The notes under the pieces: generated by a model
What the model was told of the DNA's origin: nothing
The model's database searches: none
Seen by the model: the letters and a program-made list of their open reading frames with translations, nothing else
Part shown: positions 9,566-22,100 of the stretch, one piece after another
Numbering within the stretch: position 1 is the first letter of the stretch
Layout of the letters: each line of letters opens with the position of its first letter
Made by a program: the position numbers and the translations under genes
NCBI RefSeq assembly: GCF_948329825.1
Contig: NZ_CAOJCM010000007.1
Location: 1-64,000 of the forward strand
Length of the DNA stretch: 64,000 nt
Reading direction: 5' to 3'
DNA from: Paenibacillus sp. JJ-100
Lineage (GTDB): Bacteria; Bacillota; Bacilli; Paenibacillales; Paenibacillaceae

Positions 9566-11381
9566 CCGGGAACTGTCTGTTCTAGAAGATGGCACATTGA
9601 CGCGCTCCAAACGCCAAACGGCTTACGCCACATGGAAAGCATTTCGCTGGCTAATGTCCTATGTAAGCCGTCACAAAGGCTGGATGATTATCGGTATCTT
9701 GTCCGCGATTGCTGCCGCCGTTATCGAGATATGGACTGGAAGTTTGATCGAGCAACTGACCTCTGAGGCCGAGAAGGGGGCAGGGCCAGTCGTACTGCAA
9801 ATCGTGTATACGGTCTTTGTAGTTATTTTGATCGGTGTGCCTGCGAAGTATTTCATGAGCTTCGGCGTCGAGCGAAGCAGTGCTTCCGCAGTACAGGATA
9901 TCCGCAATCATGTCATGCATCATATCGGCAAACTCCGGGTCTCCTATCTGGAAAAGCAGCACTCCGGCGACGTGTTGTCGCGGATGAATAACGACCTGCA
10001 GCTTATCCAGCAGTTTATGATTCGGGATCTGGCCCAGTGGTTCTATCATCCGCTGTTATTCATCGGTTGTTTTACTTATTTGATCTATCTCCAATGGGAG
10101 CTGATGTTGTATAGCCTGCTGTTATTTCCCGTAGCGTTGCTGGTTTCCCAATGGATTGGCAAGCAGCTCGCGCGGTTGACTGAGGAAGCCCAGACCAACA
10201 TGGGGCGAATGAACGTTAACCTCCAGGATACGCTCGGAGGTATGCCTATTGTAAAAAGCTACTTGTTATCCGGTATGTTATCTCGATCCTACCAAGTGTT
10301 GCTGCAGATGACAGCTCAAAAAAAGCTGGCTGTGAAAAAGCGGGAGGCCTGGGTTAACCCGCTTCTCTCCACGTTGATGATCAGCCCGATCATTTTCGCA
10401 GTAAGTTACGGAAGCTATCTGATCTATCAGGGACAGCTGGGGGCAGGAGAGCTGGTTGCTTTCCTATACTTGTTGAATCTGTGTCTGGAACCGCTGGAGC
10501 ATATTCCGGAGCTCATCACGCGGACGTTTGAAATGGCTGGTGCGTTGAGAAGGGTCTCCGACATCGTAGAGCAGCCGACCGAAACGGAACATGGTCGTCC
10601 GCTTCCGAAAGTGAGCGAAGCACCTATCGAATTTCAGAACGTCACATTCGGGTATGAGGAGAACTCTCCCATTCTGCGGAATATTAGCTTCTCGGTGCCA
10701 GAAGGCAAGACAATCGCGCTTGTCGGAGCGAGCGGCGGGGGGAAAAGCACGGTGTTTAAGTTGGTATGCGGCTTTTATTCGCTTCCAGTGAACCAGGGCA
10801 TAATCCGTGTATTTGGCAGCTCCATCGACGGAGCCGATCCGGAGGTTCTTCGGTCACATTTTTCCGTGGTGTCTCAGGATTCCTATTTGTTTAGTGGCAC
10901 GATTGCTGAGAATATCGGATACGGGCGGGAACAGGCGTCAATGCACGAGATTATTGAAGCTGCAAAAGCTGCGCAGGCCCATTCCTTCATTATGCAGCTC
11001 TCGGACGGTTACCAGACGTATGTCGGGGAGCGCGGTGGCTTTTTGTCCGGAGGACAGCGTCAACGTATTGCCATGGCCAGAGCTTTTCTGAAGGATGCTC
11101 CGGTTCTGCTGCTGGATGAGCCCACGTCGGCTCTTGATCCGGAGTCGGAGAGAGCGGTTCAACAAGCGCTGGACGTATTGATGAAGCAAAGAACAACGAT
11201 GGTTATCGCCCATCGACTCTCAACGATACAACGTGTCGACGAGATTTGGGTTATGGAACAGGGAGCCATCGTGGAGAAGGGTACCCATGAACAGTTGCTT
11301 GAGATGAAGGGATTGTATGCCCAGTCTTACTATCAGGAGTTTACGGAGTCTGCCGAGCACAAGGAGGTGGCGTACACATGA
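9555..11381 (+). CDS. pmxC: ABC exporter PmxC (TMD-NBD half transporter)
   Basis: 608 residues if started at ATG 9555, which has GGGG five to eight bases upstream and overlaps the end of pmxB, suggesting translational coupling; a TTG at 9531 is also in frame. The N-terminal half has about six hydrophobic membrane segments. The C-terminal half is an ATPase with Walker A GASGGGKST (near residue 391), signature LSGGQ (near 497) and Walker B VLLLDEPTSALD (near 520). It is followed by PmxD with an ATGA overlap, so the two probably act as a heterodimer. In polymyxin clusters this pair exports the lipopeptide and so also protects the producer. The substrate is inferred from context. Confidence 0.93.
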   Translation: MEADRELSVLEDGTLTRSKRQTAYATWKAFRWLMSYVSRHKGWMIIGILSAIAAAVIEIWTGSLIEQLTSEAEKGAGPVVLQIVYTVFVVILIGVPAKYFMSFGVERSSASAVQDIRNHVMHHIGKLRVSYLEKQHSGDVLSRMNNDLQLIQQFMIRDLAQWFYHPLLFIGCFTYLIYLQWELMLYSLLLFPVALLVSQWIGKQLARLTEEAQTNMGRMNVNLQDTLGGMPIVKSYLLSGMLSRSYQVLLQMTAQKKLAVKKREAWVNPLLSTLMISPIIFAVSYGSYLIYQGQLGAGELVAFLYLLNLCLEPLEHIPELITRTFEMAGALRRVSDIVEQPTETEHGRPLPKVSEAPIEFQNVTFGYEENSPILRNISFSVPEGKTIALVGASGGGKSTVFKLVCGFYSLPVNQGIIRVFGSSIDGADPEVLRSHFSVVSQDSYLFSGTIAENIGYGREQASMHEIIEAAKAAQAHSFIMQLSDGYQTYVGERGGFLSGGQRQRIAMARAFLKDAPVLLLDEPTSALDPESERAVQQALDVLMKQRTTMVIAHRLSTIQRVDEIWVMEQGAIVEKGTHEQLLEMKGLYAQSYYQEFTESAEHKEVAYT

Positions 11382-13111
11382 AAAAGGGTAGATGGCTCTC
11401 GCAAGTAAAGGAACTCAGCTATTTGCTGACGTTTATGAACCGCAAGCACAAAATCCAGTACGCCATCGGCCTTGCTGTAACAGCGCTCACTCAAACATTG
11501 TTCCTGATCGCCTTCAGTCTGGTCGTACATAACTTAGTTGATTTCGCAGTGTCCCGAGATACGTCTCTGATGGTGAATGCCTTTACCATTTTGGGCGCGG
11601 CGCTGTTCCTAGAAAATATAATTTCTCCTTGGTTCATTTATTTGTACCAGCGCAGTGTCGAGTTGACCGTACTGAATATCCGCCAACGCCTTTATGACAA
11701 GCTGTGCCGGGTACGGCCGAGATTTCTGGAGCAGACGCATCATGGGGACTTGCTGTCGCGAGTGAACAACGACGTAACAACCGTGGAGTTTACATTTTCA
11801 CAGGTTTACTTCGTTTTGTTGCTGCAAATTGTCTTCTGCATCGGCTCCATTGCTTCCATGGTGTTGATCGACTGGAGGTTTGCCGGCGTATCCTTTGTCA
11901 TTTTACTCTTGTCTTCCGTGGTCAGCCTGAAATTCGCACGGGATATTCGTGTCTTGTCTGAACAGGGCCTGCACACGCTCGGTAAAATGACCGAAAAATT
12001 TAAAGATTTTATGGGCGGCATTCAAATGGTGAAGCTGTTTCGCATCCGTTCAATTTATAGCCAGTATGAGGCGTTGAACGAACAGATGACGCAGACACTT
12101 CGGCAAACTGCGCAGAAAAATGGCATGCAGGCTGCGGTGAATCATTTCATCAGCTACGTTACGTTTTGTGGCATCATCGTTATCGGCAGTCTTCTTTATG
12201 CATACGGGCTTATGGGAATGGGGAGCGTGGCCGCTTTGGCCGTTTTGCAAGTGAATCTGACGCATGCGTTGTTAAACTTGGGGACGGTTCTGTCGATGAC
12301 CCAGAATTCGCTCGCGGGGGCTCACCGCATTCAAGAGGTATTCAGCGAGGAAGAAGAACCGGAACGTCTGGGATCTCCAGATAGCAAACTCGTGTCAGAG
12401 GCTGCGGTGGAGTTTCGCGATGTGGAATTTTCCTATCAGTCGGATAAAAAGGTGCTTGCGTGCATGTCCATGCAGGTGTTTCCCGGTCAGGTTGCTGCAA
12501 TTGTCGGGGCCAGCGGTAGCGGCAAAAGTACGCTCATTAAGCTGTTGCTTGGCTTCTATCCTGTGGACAGTGGAGAAATTCTGATTCAAGGCAAACCGTT
12601 CGGTCATTACACCCTGGACGAAATTCGCAGGCAGATTGCGTACGTCCCGCAGGAGCCGTTCTTGTTTACTGGCACTATCGAGGAAAATATCCGCTACGGT
12701 AACCCCCATGCAACGGATGAAGAAGTGATTGAGGCAGCCAAAGCGGCGTATGCTCACCATTTCATTCAGGAACTTCCTGAACAATATAAAACATCGGTGG
12801 GCGAGAGAGGGACGTCGTTGTCAGGCGGACAGAGACAGCGGATTGCGATTGCCCGGGCGATTCTTAAAGACTCGCCGATTCTACTGCTGGATGAAGCGAC
12901 TTCTGCGCTTGATAACGAATCCCAGCATTGGGTGCAGCAAGCCCTTAATGTACTGATGAAGGGGCGTACTACTATTCTGATTGCACATCGTCTCAGCACC
13001 GTGGAACATGCAGATTTGATTACTGTCATGAACGAAGGTACGGTCGTCGAGCGGGGTCGCCATCAGGATCTGCTTACACTTGGGGGCTATTACGCCCGTC
13101 TGTACAGTTAG
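11378..13111 (+). CDS. pmxD: ABC exporter PmxD (TMD-NBD half transporter)
   Basis: 577 residues. ATG 11378 overlaps the pmxC stop (ATGA) and has a near-ideal AAGGAGGTGG at 11361-11370. The membrane domain covers about residues 1-310. The ATPase shows Walker A GASGSGKST (near residue 377), LSGGQ (near 481) and Walker B ILLLDEATSALD (near 501), followed by the H-loop in IAHRLST. Both ATPase sites of the PmxC/PmxD pair look intact. Role by family and context: second half of the polymyxin exporter in the cytoplasmic membrane. pmxE starts 36 bases after the stop with no terminator between. Confidence 0.93.
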   Translation: MKKGRWLSQVKELSYLLTFMNRKHKIQYAIGLAVTALTQTLFLIAFSLVVHNLVDFAVSRDTSLMVNAFTILGAALFLENIISPWFIYLYQRSVELTVLNIRQRLYDKLCRVRPRFLEQTHHGDLLSRVNNDVTTVEFTFSQVYFVLLLQIVFCIGSIASMVLIDWRFAGVSFVILLLSSVVSLKFARDIRVLSEQGLHTLGKMTEKFKDFMGGIQMVKLFRIRSIYSQYEALNEQMTQTLRQTAQKNGMQAAVNHFISYVTFCGIIVIGSLLYAYGLMGMGSVAALAVLQVNLTHALLNLGTVLSMTQNSLAGAHRIQEVFSEEEEPERLGSPDSKLVSEAAVEFRDVEFSYQSDKKVLACMSMQVFPGQVAAIVGASGSGKSTLIKLLLGFYPVDSGEILIQGKPFGHYTLDEIRRQIAYVPQEPFLFTGTIEENIRYGNPHATDEEVIEAAKAAYAHHFIQELPEQYKTSVGERGTSLSGGQRQRIAIARAILKDSPILLLDEATSALDNESQHWVQQALNVLMKGRTTILIAHRLSTVEHADLITVMNEGTVVERGRHQDLLTLGGYYARLYS

Positions 13112-13147
13112 ATCTACAAACAATCTCTAAAACGGGAGTGTGTCGAT

Positions 13148-16100
13148 GTGAGAGAGAATACCAGCAAGCAATACGGATTAACGCAAGCCCAGCGCCGAAT
13201 ATGGTTTATGGAAATTATGAATCCGGGTACGTCCATCACGATGCTTTCCGCAACATACCAAATTACGGGTGAGATTGACACACAGCTTCTAGAGCAAGCA
13301 GCAGCAGAGATCGTCAAAACCTATGACGCCTTCCGCATCCGTATCGATGGGGAACTGCAAAATCCAACGCAGTGGTTTGAAGAACCGGAGAATGTGCAAG
13401 CGAGGATAAGCCACCTCGAATTAGGCACAACCGAACAATTTTATACATGGGTAAAAGAAGTAACCGAGAAGCCGGTCAGCGTGTTCGACGAACACCTCCA
13501 CCAATTTACCATTATTCATTTTGCCAACAGTCACGTGTGGCTTAATTTGACGATAAATCATATCATCGCCGATGGCTTGTCTGTTAATGCTCTGCTGCAT
13601 GCTGTGATGGAAAAATATTTGGAGCTGCGCAGTGGCAGAAACATCTCCGGCAATACTCAGGTTCCTTCCTATTTGGATTATATTTCTGCAGAACAAGAAT
13701 ATGAGCAATCACAGCGTTATCAAAAAGGGAAGGAATACTGGCTGACGAAGTACAGCACCTTGCCTGAAACGACCGGCATGAAACCCGTACCACCCTTCTC
13801 CGTTGGCAGTGATTCCAATAAACTGGCTATCACATTGGACGGTTCCCGGTATGAACGCATACTTACCTTCAGCGAACAGTATCAGGTCAGCTTATATACG
13901 TTATTTTTGTCCGCTATGTATGTCTTACTATACAAGCTGACCGACAGCACCGATGTTCCAGTAGGTACCGTTTTCGCCAATCGGACCAGCAAAAAGGAAA
14001 AAGAAACCATCGGAATGTTCGTCAGCACCGTGGCTACACGGATTCATCTGAATCCAGACGGACACCTGCTCTCCTTAATCCAGACGGTTTCCAAGGAAAA
14101 TACGGCAGATCTGCGGTATCAGAAATATCCTTATAATCAATTGATCCAGGACTTACGTGAACAACATGGCCGCAACGATCTTTCGGAGCTGTTCCGTACG
14201 TCCCTGGAGTATTTGCCTTTAAACATTGTGGAGTACGACGAACTCAAAGTACGTCTGGAGGCTCACTTTGCTAGACATGAGATGGACGATTTGTTATTGC
14301 GCTTCGATCATATGCTGAATGAGGGCCATGTCATTCTCCACGCTTCCTACCGTACCGACTTGTTTGAGAAGGTCGAGATCGATCGGATTATGGAACAGTA
14401 TGTAACCGTTCTGGACCAGTTTCTTCATACTCCTGAAATGACGGTACGCGAGATTTCTCTATTGAGTGAGCAGGAGAGACAGCGTATTCTAGGCGTTTTT
14501 AACCCACCGATTGCAGAACTGAGCGAGGGAAAAGCGTTTCATCGATATGTTGAAAAGTTCGCACAGGAAATTCCCGATCATCCTGCCGTTGTTTATATGG
14601 ATAAACAGCTGACTTATGGCGAATTAAACAAGCGATCCGATCAACTGGCTGCTCTCCTCCGCGCACAGGGCGTTGGGAGAGAGACGATTACGGGAATCTG
14701 GGCGGAGCGTTCAGTGGAACTGCTTATCGGAGTGCTCGCCGTTTGGAAGGCTGGAGGAGCCTATGTACCGCTGGACCCTGATTATCCGGCAGAGCGAATT
14801 GAGTATATGCTGAGCGATAGTGAAGCATCGGTACTGCTTACGCAGCAACATCTGTTGGAGCAGGCCGGAGTGTGGTTAGCCGATGACCGATTGAATCTCC
14901 AAGGTGTCTTTGCCATGGATGATGAAATGATTTATAACGAGACTGCCGATGGCATAAAGTTTGAATCTGCCGACAGTGCACCTCAAGACTTGGCTTATGT
15001 GATCTACACCTCAGGAACGACCGGACGTCCGAAAGGTGTCATGATCGAGCACGGGAGTCTCATGAATACGGCGGATGCATATCGTCGCGAGTACCGATTG
15101 GACCAGTTCCCCGTGCGGCTGCTTCAGCTAGCGAGTTTCTCGTTTGACGTGTTTGTCGGAGACATCGCGCGGACGCTGTATAACGGAGGTACGATGGTGA
15201 TTGTGCCGAAGGATGATCGGATTGACCCGGATCGCTTATATGGCTGGATTCAGGATCAAGACATTACGTTATTTGAATCAACGCCTGCGCTCATCCTGCC
15301 GTTCATGCAGCATATTTATGAAGAAGAGCTGGATGTTAGCTCCATGCAGTTGCTAATTACCAGCTCAGATGCTTGCAGTGTCGCCGATTACCGATTGCTA
15401 CAGACCAGATTCGGTGGGCAATTCCGCATCATCAATAGCTATGGCGTTACCGAAGCGGCTATTGACAGCAGTTTTTACGATGAGCCGCTGGATAAGCTAC
15501 CACCGTCGGGGCATGTGCCGATTGGAAAGGCTTGGCTGAATGCCCGGTTTTACATTGTCGATGCTGCCTTAAATCTGGTTCCTGTAGGGGTTCCGGGAGA
15601 GCTTGTCATCGGTGGTGCCGGTGTAGCGCGTGGGTACTGGAAGCGCCCCGATCTAACCGCTGAGATGTTTGTTGAGAACCCGTTTGTGCCGGGCGAACGT
15701 CTGTATCGGACAGGCGATATGGCCCGCTGGCTGGAAGATGGCAACGTCGACTTCATTGGCCGGATCGACTATCAGGTTAAGATTCGCGGGTTCCGAATTG
15801 AACTCGGCGAAATTGAAACGGCCCTTCTGCAATTCCCGGGCGTCAAGCAGGCTGTGGTGATTGACCGTACGGATGAGCAGGGACAAAAGTATCTGTGTGG
15901 CTACGTAGCAGCGGATGCTACCTTGCAGCTGAGCGATCTACGGTCCCAACTAAAGCAAGAGCTGCCTGCGCATATGATTCCCGCTCGACTGGTGTCTCTC
16001 GATAAACTTCCGCTCACACCGAACGGCAAAATCGACCGTAAAGCTTTGCCTGAACCAACTGAAGAGGTGGAAGTAGGACGTGAGTATGTGGCTCCTCGGA

Positions 16101-19100
16101 CGACACTGGAAACAAGACTTGCTCTCATTTGGCAGCAGGTGCTAGGTATTGCGCAAGTTGGGGTGCAGGATGATTTCTTTGAACTGGGTGGTCATTCCTT
16201 GCGAGCCTCCTCACTGGTCTCGAAGATTCGGAAAGAACTGCAAGTCGAAATTCCGCTGCGAGACGTTTTTCGCTACACCACGATTGAACAGCTGGCCCAA
16301 AGAATCCGCGGTTTAAGGCAGCAGGAGACATATGAGATTACAAAGGTAGATGAGGCCGAGTACTATCCGGTTTCGTCTGAGCAAAAGCGTCTGTACGTTT
16401 TGCGTCAGCTCGACGGAGCCGAGCGCAGCTACAATATGTCGGCAGCGCTTCTTCTCGAAGGCAAGTTGAACCATACACGCGTCCAGCATGCGTTTCAGGC
16501 TCTGATTCGGCGTCATGAGACGCTGCGTACCGGGATTGAACAGGTTCAGGGCGATCTTGTTCAGCGCATCTATGACGAGGTGGAGTTTGCTGTCGATTAT
16601 TTTCAGGCAAGCGAGCGGGAATTGGATCAAGTGGTGGAAGCCTATTATCGCCCGTTTGATCTGACCAAGCCGCCACTTCTCCGTATTGGTCTCATTGAAA
16701 TCGCCGAGGATCGTCACATTATGCTGTTCGATATGCACCACATCGTCTCGGACGGTATTTCGACAGCACTTCTTTTCGATGAATTCAGCCGCTTGTATCG
16801 GGGGGAGGAGTTGCCTCCACTACATATTCAATACAAAGATTATGCTGTTTGGCAGCATTCCGAATCTTACGCGCAGTTGCTTCAGCCGCAGAGGGAGTAT
16901 TGGCTGAGACAGCTCTCGGGTGAGTTGCCAGTTTTGGAATTGCCGACGGACTTCCCACGGCCTGCGGTGCAGAGCTTTGAGGGTCGGACTGTGAAGTTTT
17001 ACATCGAAAAAGAGCGGACGGAGATGCTGAAAGAGCTGGCGGCACGGACGGGAACAACCCTGTATATGGTGCTGCTGTCGGCTTACTCCATCCTTATGCA
17101 CAAATATTCGGGTCAAGAAGATCTGATCGTAGGAACGCCGATTGCCGGGAGAACACAAGAAGAAGTGCAACCCATTGTAGGGATGTTTATTAATACGCTG
17201 GCTATACGTAGTCGTCCGGAGCGTTCCAAGGCGTATCTTTCGTACCTGGAAGAAATAAAGGACATCACACTTGGTGCTTTTGAGAACCAAAATTATTTGT
17301 TCGAGGACTTGGTGGAAAGTCTTCAAATCCCACGCGCAACGGGTCGGAATCCGCTCTTTGATACGTTTTTCTCTCTTCAAAATACGGAGAATGAACAAAT
17401 TGTCATTGAGGGGCTGGAGCAATCGTTCTACCCGCTGGAAAACCGAACATCCAAGTTCGAGTTGCTTCTGGATATTTCAGAGCTGGACGGTGAGCTCGAA
17501 TGCCGACTGGAGTACGCCACAGCGCTGTATAGACAGGAGACTGCAGAACAGTTCGCCAGACATTATGACAAACTGTTAGGTACCATCACAGCGGCACCGG
17601 ACAGGGACATAGCCTCGCTGGATATGCTCACCGAGGAAGAAGTTAGCGCGCTACTGAGCGGTTTCAACGATTCGCAGGCCAACTACCCGCGGCAGCAAAC
17701 GATTCATGGATTGTTTGAGGAGAAGGCGGAACTTTACCCAGACAACGTGGCGGCCATCATGAATGAGTATCAGATGAGCTACCGTGAGCTGAACGAGAGA
17801 GCCAACCGGCTAGCACGGAGGTTACGAGAAAAGGGAGTTATAGCCGATCAACTGGTAGCCATTCTGGCTGAACGTTCGCTTGATATGGTCGTTGGTATTT
17901 TGGCGATTCTCAAAGCAGGCGGTGCCTACGTGCCTGTTGATCCTGACTACCCTGAGGAACGCATCCGTTTCATGATTGAGGATTCAGGTGCACCGTTGTT
18001 GCTGATTCAAAAGCATCTGCATGAAAAGACGGATTTTGCTGGAACACGCCTTGAGTTGGATGATTACGTATGGGGAGACATTGGCGCCAACTCGGCAGGT
18101 GCACTGGATGCATCCAACCTGGAGCCGGTTTCCGGACCGGAAAACCTGGCCTATGTCATCTACACGTCAGGAACGACGGGAAAACCGAAAGGAACGTTGA
18201 TCGAGCATAAAAACGTTGTGCGCCTCCTGTTTAACGACAAAAACCTGTTCGACTTCGGGCCGTCCGACACGTGGACGCTGTTCCACTCGTTTTGCTTTGA
18301 TTTCTCCGTCTGGGAGATGTACGGAGCGTTGTTGTATGGAGGCAAGCTGGTCATTGTTCCACCGCTCACAGCAAAAAATCCAGCTGATTTTCTGGCGCTG
18401 TTAAGCCGTGAACAGGTCACGATTTTAAATCAGACGCCAACGTACTTCTATCAGCTACTGCGTGAAGCTTTGGGGGATCACCAGCAAAATCTGCAGATAC
18501 GAAACATCATCTTCGGAGGCGAAGCGCTCAGTCCACTGCTGCTCAAGGGCTTCAAGACGAAGTACCCGGAGACAAAGCTGATCAATATGTACGGCATTAC
18601 TGAGACAACGGTTCACGTGACATATAAGGAGATTACGTGGGTTGAAATAGAAGCGGCGAAGAGCAATATCGGTAAGCCGATTCCGACGCTGAGTGTATAC
18701 GTTCTGGATGAAAACCGCCGTCCTGTACCCATTGGTGTAGCGGGAGAAATGTATGTGGCCGGGGAAGGATTGGCCAGAGGATACCTGAACCGTCCAGATC
18801 TAACAGCGGAGAAGTTCGTCGATTCCCCTTTTGCAGAGGGAGAGAAACTGTACCGCTCAGGTGACCTGGCCGCTTGGTTGCCGGACGGTAACATCGAATA
18901 TCTGGGCCGGATCGACCACCAGGTGAAAATCCGCGGGTACCGGATCGAGCTGGACGAAATCGAGACACAGCTTCTAAACATCAATGGTGTGGAAGAAGCG
19001 GTGGTGCTCGCCCGTCAGGACGAAGGAGGAGAGAAGGCGCTTGTCGCTTACTTTGTGGCGGATCGAACAATGACAGTCAGCGAAATGAGAGCATCTCTGG

Positions 19101-22100
19101 CTAAGGGGATGCCGGGGTATATGATCCCGTCGTATTTTGTACAATTGGAGCGTATGCCGCTGACATCCAACGGCAAAGTGGATCGTAAAGTGCTACCTGA
19201 GCCCCAAGTTGGCATGGCAACGGGCGTTGAATACGTCGCGCCGCGTAACCGGACGGAGGCTCAGCTCGTGAAGATCTGGGAGGAAGTGCTCGGTTATTCC
19301 GGCATTGGAGTTCTGGACCATTTCTTCGAGCTTGGAGGTCATTCCTTGCGGGCGACGAGCCTTGTCAGCAAAATTCGGAAGGAGATGAACGTTGAACTTC
19401 CACTGCGAGATGTATTCCGCTATATGACGGTAGAAGCGATGGCCGAGGCTATATCCCGTCTGGAGGAAACGCAACATATTTTCATTCCAAAAGCAGAGGG
19501 AAAAGACTACTACCCGGTTTCTTCTGCACAAAAAAGACTGTACGTCCTGCACCAACTGGATAGTTTGGAGCTGAATTACAACCTCCCAAGCGCGTTGCAA
19601 TTAGAAGGAGAGTTGGATGAGACCAGAGTGGAACAAGCGCTGAATACATTGATGACCCGTCATGACATGCTGCGTACCAGTTTTGAAATTATAAACGGGG
19701 AACCGGTTCAACGTATCCATTCTCATGTGGATTTCAAGGTTAAAAAGATTCAGGCAAGTGAAGATCAGATTACAGCTATTTTTGAAGACTTCATTCAGCC
19801 TTTTGATTTAAGCCAGCCGCCTTTGCTGCGCGCACTCCTGATCGAACTGGAACATGAGAAATTCCTGCTCGCATTGGATATGCATCATATATGTTCCGAT
19901 GGCCTATCCATGGACGTGCTGCTGCGTGAATTTGTACAACTTTACAATGGAGAAGTATTACCCGAGCTGCGGATTCAATACAAGGACTATGCCGTTTGGC
20001 AGCAATCCGAGGAGCAACAGCAGCAGATCAGACAACAGGAAGAATACTGGCGCGGAGTATTCAGCTCCGAGCTTCCGGTTCTTGAGCTGCCCCTCGACTT
20101 CACGCGTCCAGCTGTTCAGCAATTTGACGGTCAGACGCTCACATTTACGCTAGATGCTGAGAAGAGTGAAGCGCTGAAACGCCTCGCAGGGGATACGGAG
20201 GCAACGCTGTACATGCTTCTGCTAGCTGCGTATTCCGTTTTGCTGCATAAATACGCAGGACAGGAAGATATCATCATTGGCACGCCAGTTGCTGCCCGTT
20301 CCCACAATGACTTACAGCCAATTATCGGTATGTTCGTTAATACGCTGGCTCTTCGCTTGAATCCTGCAGGGGAGCGGACATTTTTAGATTACTTGCAGGT
20401 CGTGAAGGAAACGACGCTTGGCGCTTACGAGCACCAAGACTATCCGTTTGAGGAACTGGTAGAATCTATTCAGGTGAGCCGGGATTTAAGCCGCAATCCG
20501 CTGTTTGATACGATGTTTTCTTTGCAGAAACACGAAAGCCTGGATTTAACGCTGGAAGGCTTGCAATGGTCGTTGTTCGACATCGAAGAAAAGACGGCGA
20601 AGTTTGATCTTAGCTTGGATATTGTTGAAACGAAACACGAGTTGGTTTGCAAGATTGAGTACGCTACTTCATTATTCAGACCCGAAACGATGGTACGTTT
20701 TGCGGGACATTATGAGCAGCTTTTGGCGTCAATCCTGTCTCAGCCAGAAGCGCGGATAGCAGATCTGAATTTCTTGACGGAAAACGAACAGCATGATCTG
20801 TTGGTTGGATTCGACGTGTCGTCCTTGGCTCTCGCGAAACAATCCACCACAGAGGGTACAAGCTTGGAGACGCATGAATTGTGGAGAGAGAAAACATTCC
20901 ACGAGCTGTTTGAGCAACAGGTGGAGCGTACCCCAGAAGTACTTGCAGTTGTCTACGAAGATAGCAAGCTGACGTATGCAGAGCTGAATGCCAAAGCAAA
21001 TCAATTGGCGTATGCATTGCGATCGCACGGGGTGAAACCTGAGCAGGTGGTTGGCATTCTAGCCGATCGTTCGGTGGAGCTGTTGATCGGGGTACTTGCT
21101 GTATGGAAAGCGGGTGGCGCTTATGTCCCGCTTGACCCCGATTATCCGGCAGAACGGATCGAGTACATGCTTGCGGACAGCAGGGCATCGGTGCTGCTTA
21201 CGCAGACTCGCCTGATGGGGCAAGCAGAAGCTTGGCGCTGCGATGAAGCTCTAGTGCTGGAGATGGTGCTGGCGCTTGACGACGCTTCAACATACAACCT
21301 CGGAGCCGTGGAAACGGCTGTGGGTATGCAATCCTTGGCGCAAGCAGAAACGGAAAAGGCTGCTCTCGAATCCTCTGCAACGGTAGAAGCCGAGGAGACC
21401 CGACTGACGGTAGATTCTGCATTGAACCCGGCAAATGTGAACAAGCCGAGCGATTTAGCGTACGTTATCTATACCTCTGGTACAACAGGTCGTCCGAAAG
21501 GTGTGGCAGTGGAACACCGTAGTCTAGTGAACACGGCGGAGGGCTATCGACGAGAATATCGCCTGAATGAGTTCCAAGTCCGGCTTTTGCAGCTCGCCAG
21601 CTTCTCGTTCGATGTATTTGTTGGCGATATTGCCCGGACGCTGTACAACGGGGGAACGATGGTCATCGTGCCGAAGGACGACCGCATTGATCCAACACGC
21701 CTTTACAGCTGGATTCGTGATTATGCTATAACGGTGTTTGAATCCACTCCAGCACTAATTGTACCGTTCATGGAGCATGTGCATGCCGAGGGTCTGGATC
21801 TCAGCTCGATGCAGTTACTGATTACAAGTTCGGATGCGTGCAGCGTAGCGGATTACCGCACTTTACAAGAGCGCTTTGGTTCACAATTCCGTATTATTAA
21901 CAGCTACGGCGTAACGGAAGCGGCGATTGACTCCAGCTTCTATGACGAGCCGTTGGAGAAGTTGCCGAAGATGGGCAGCGTGCCAATCGGGAAAGCGTGG
22001 TTGAACGCCAAGTTCTATATTGTGGATGCAAATCTGAAGCCGGTACCTATTGGAGTGCTGGGGGAGCTAGTTATCGGCGGTGTGGGTGTAGCCCGCGGTT

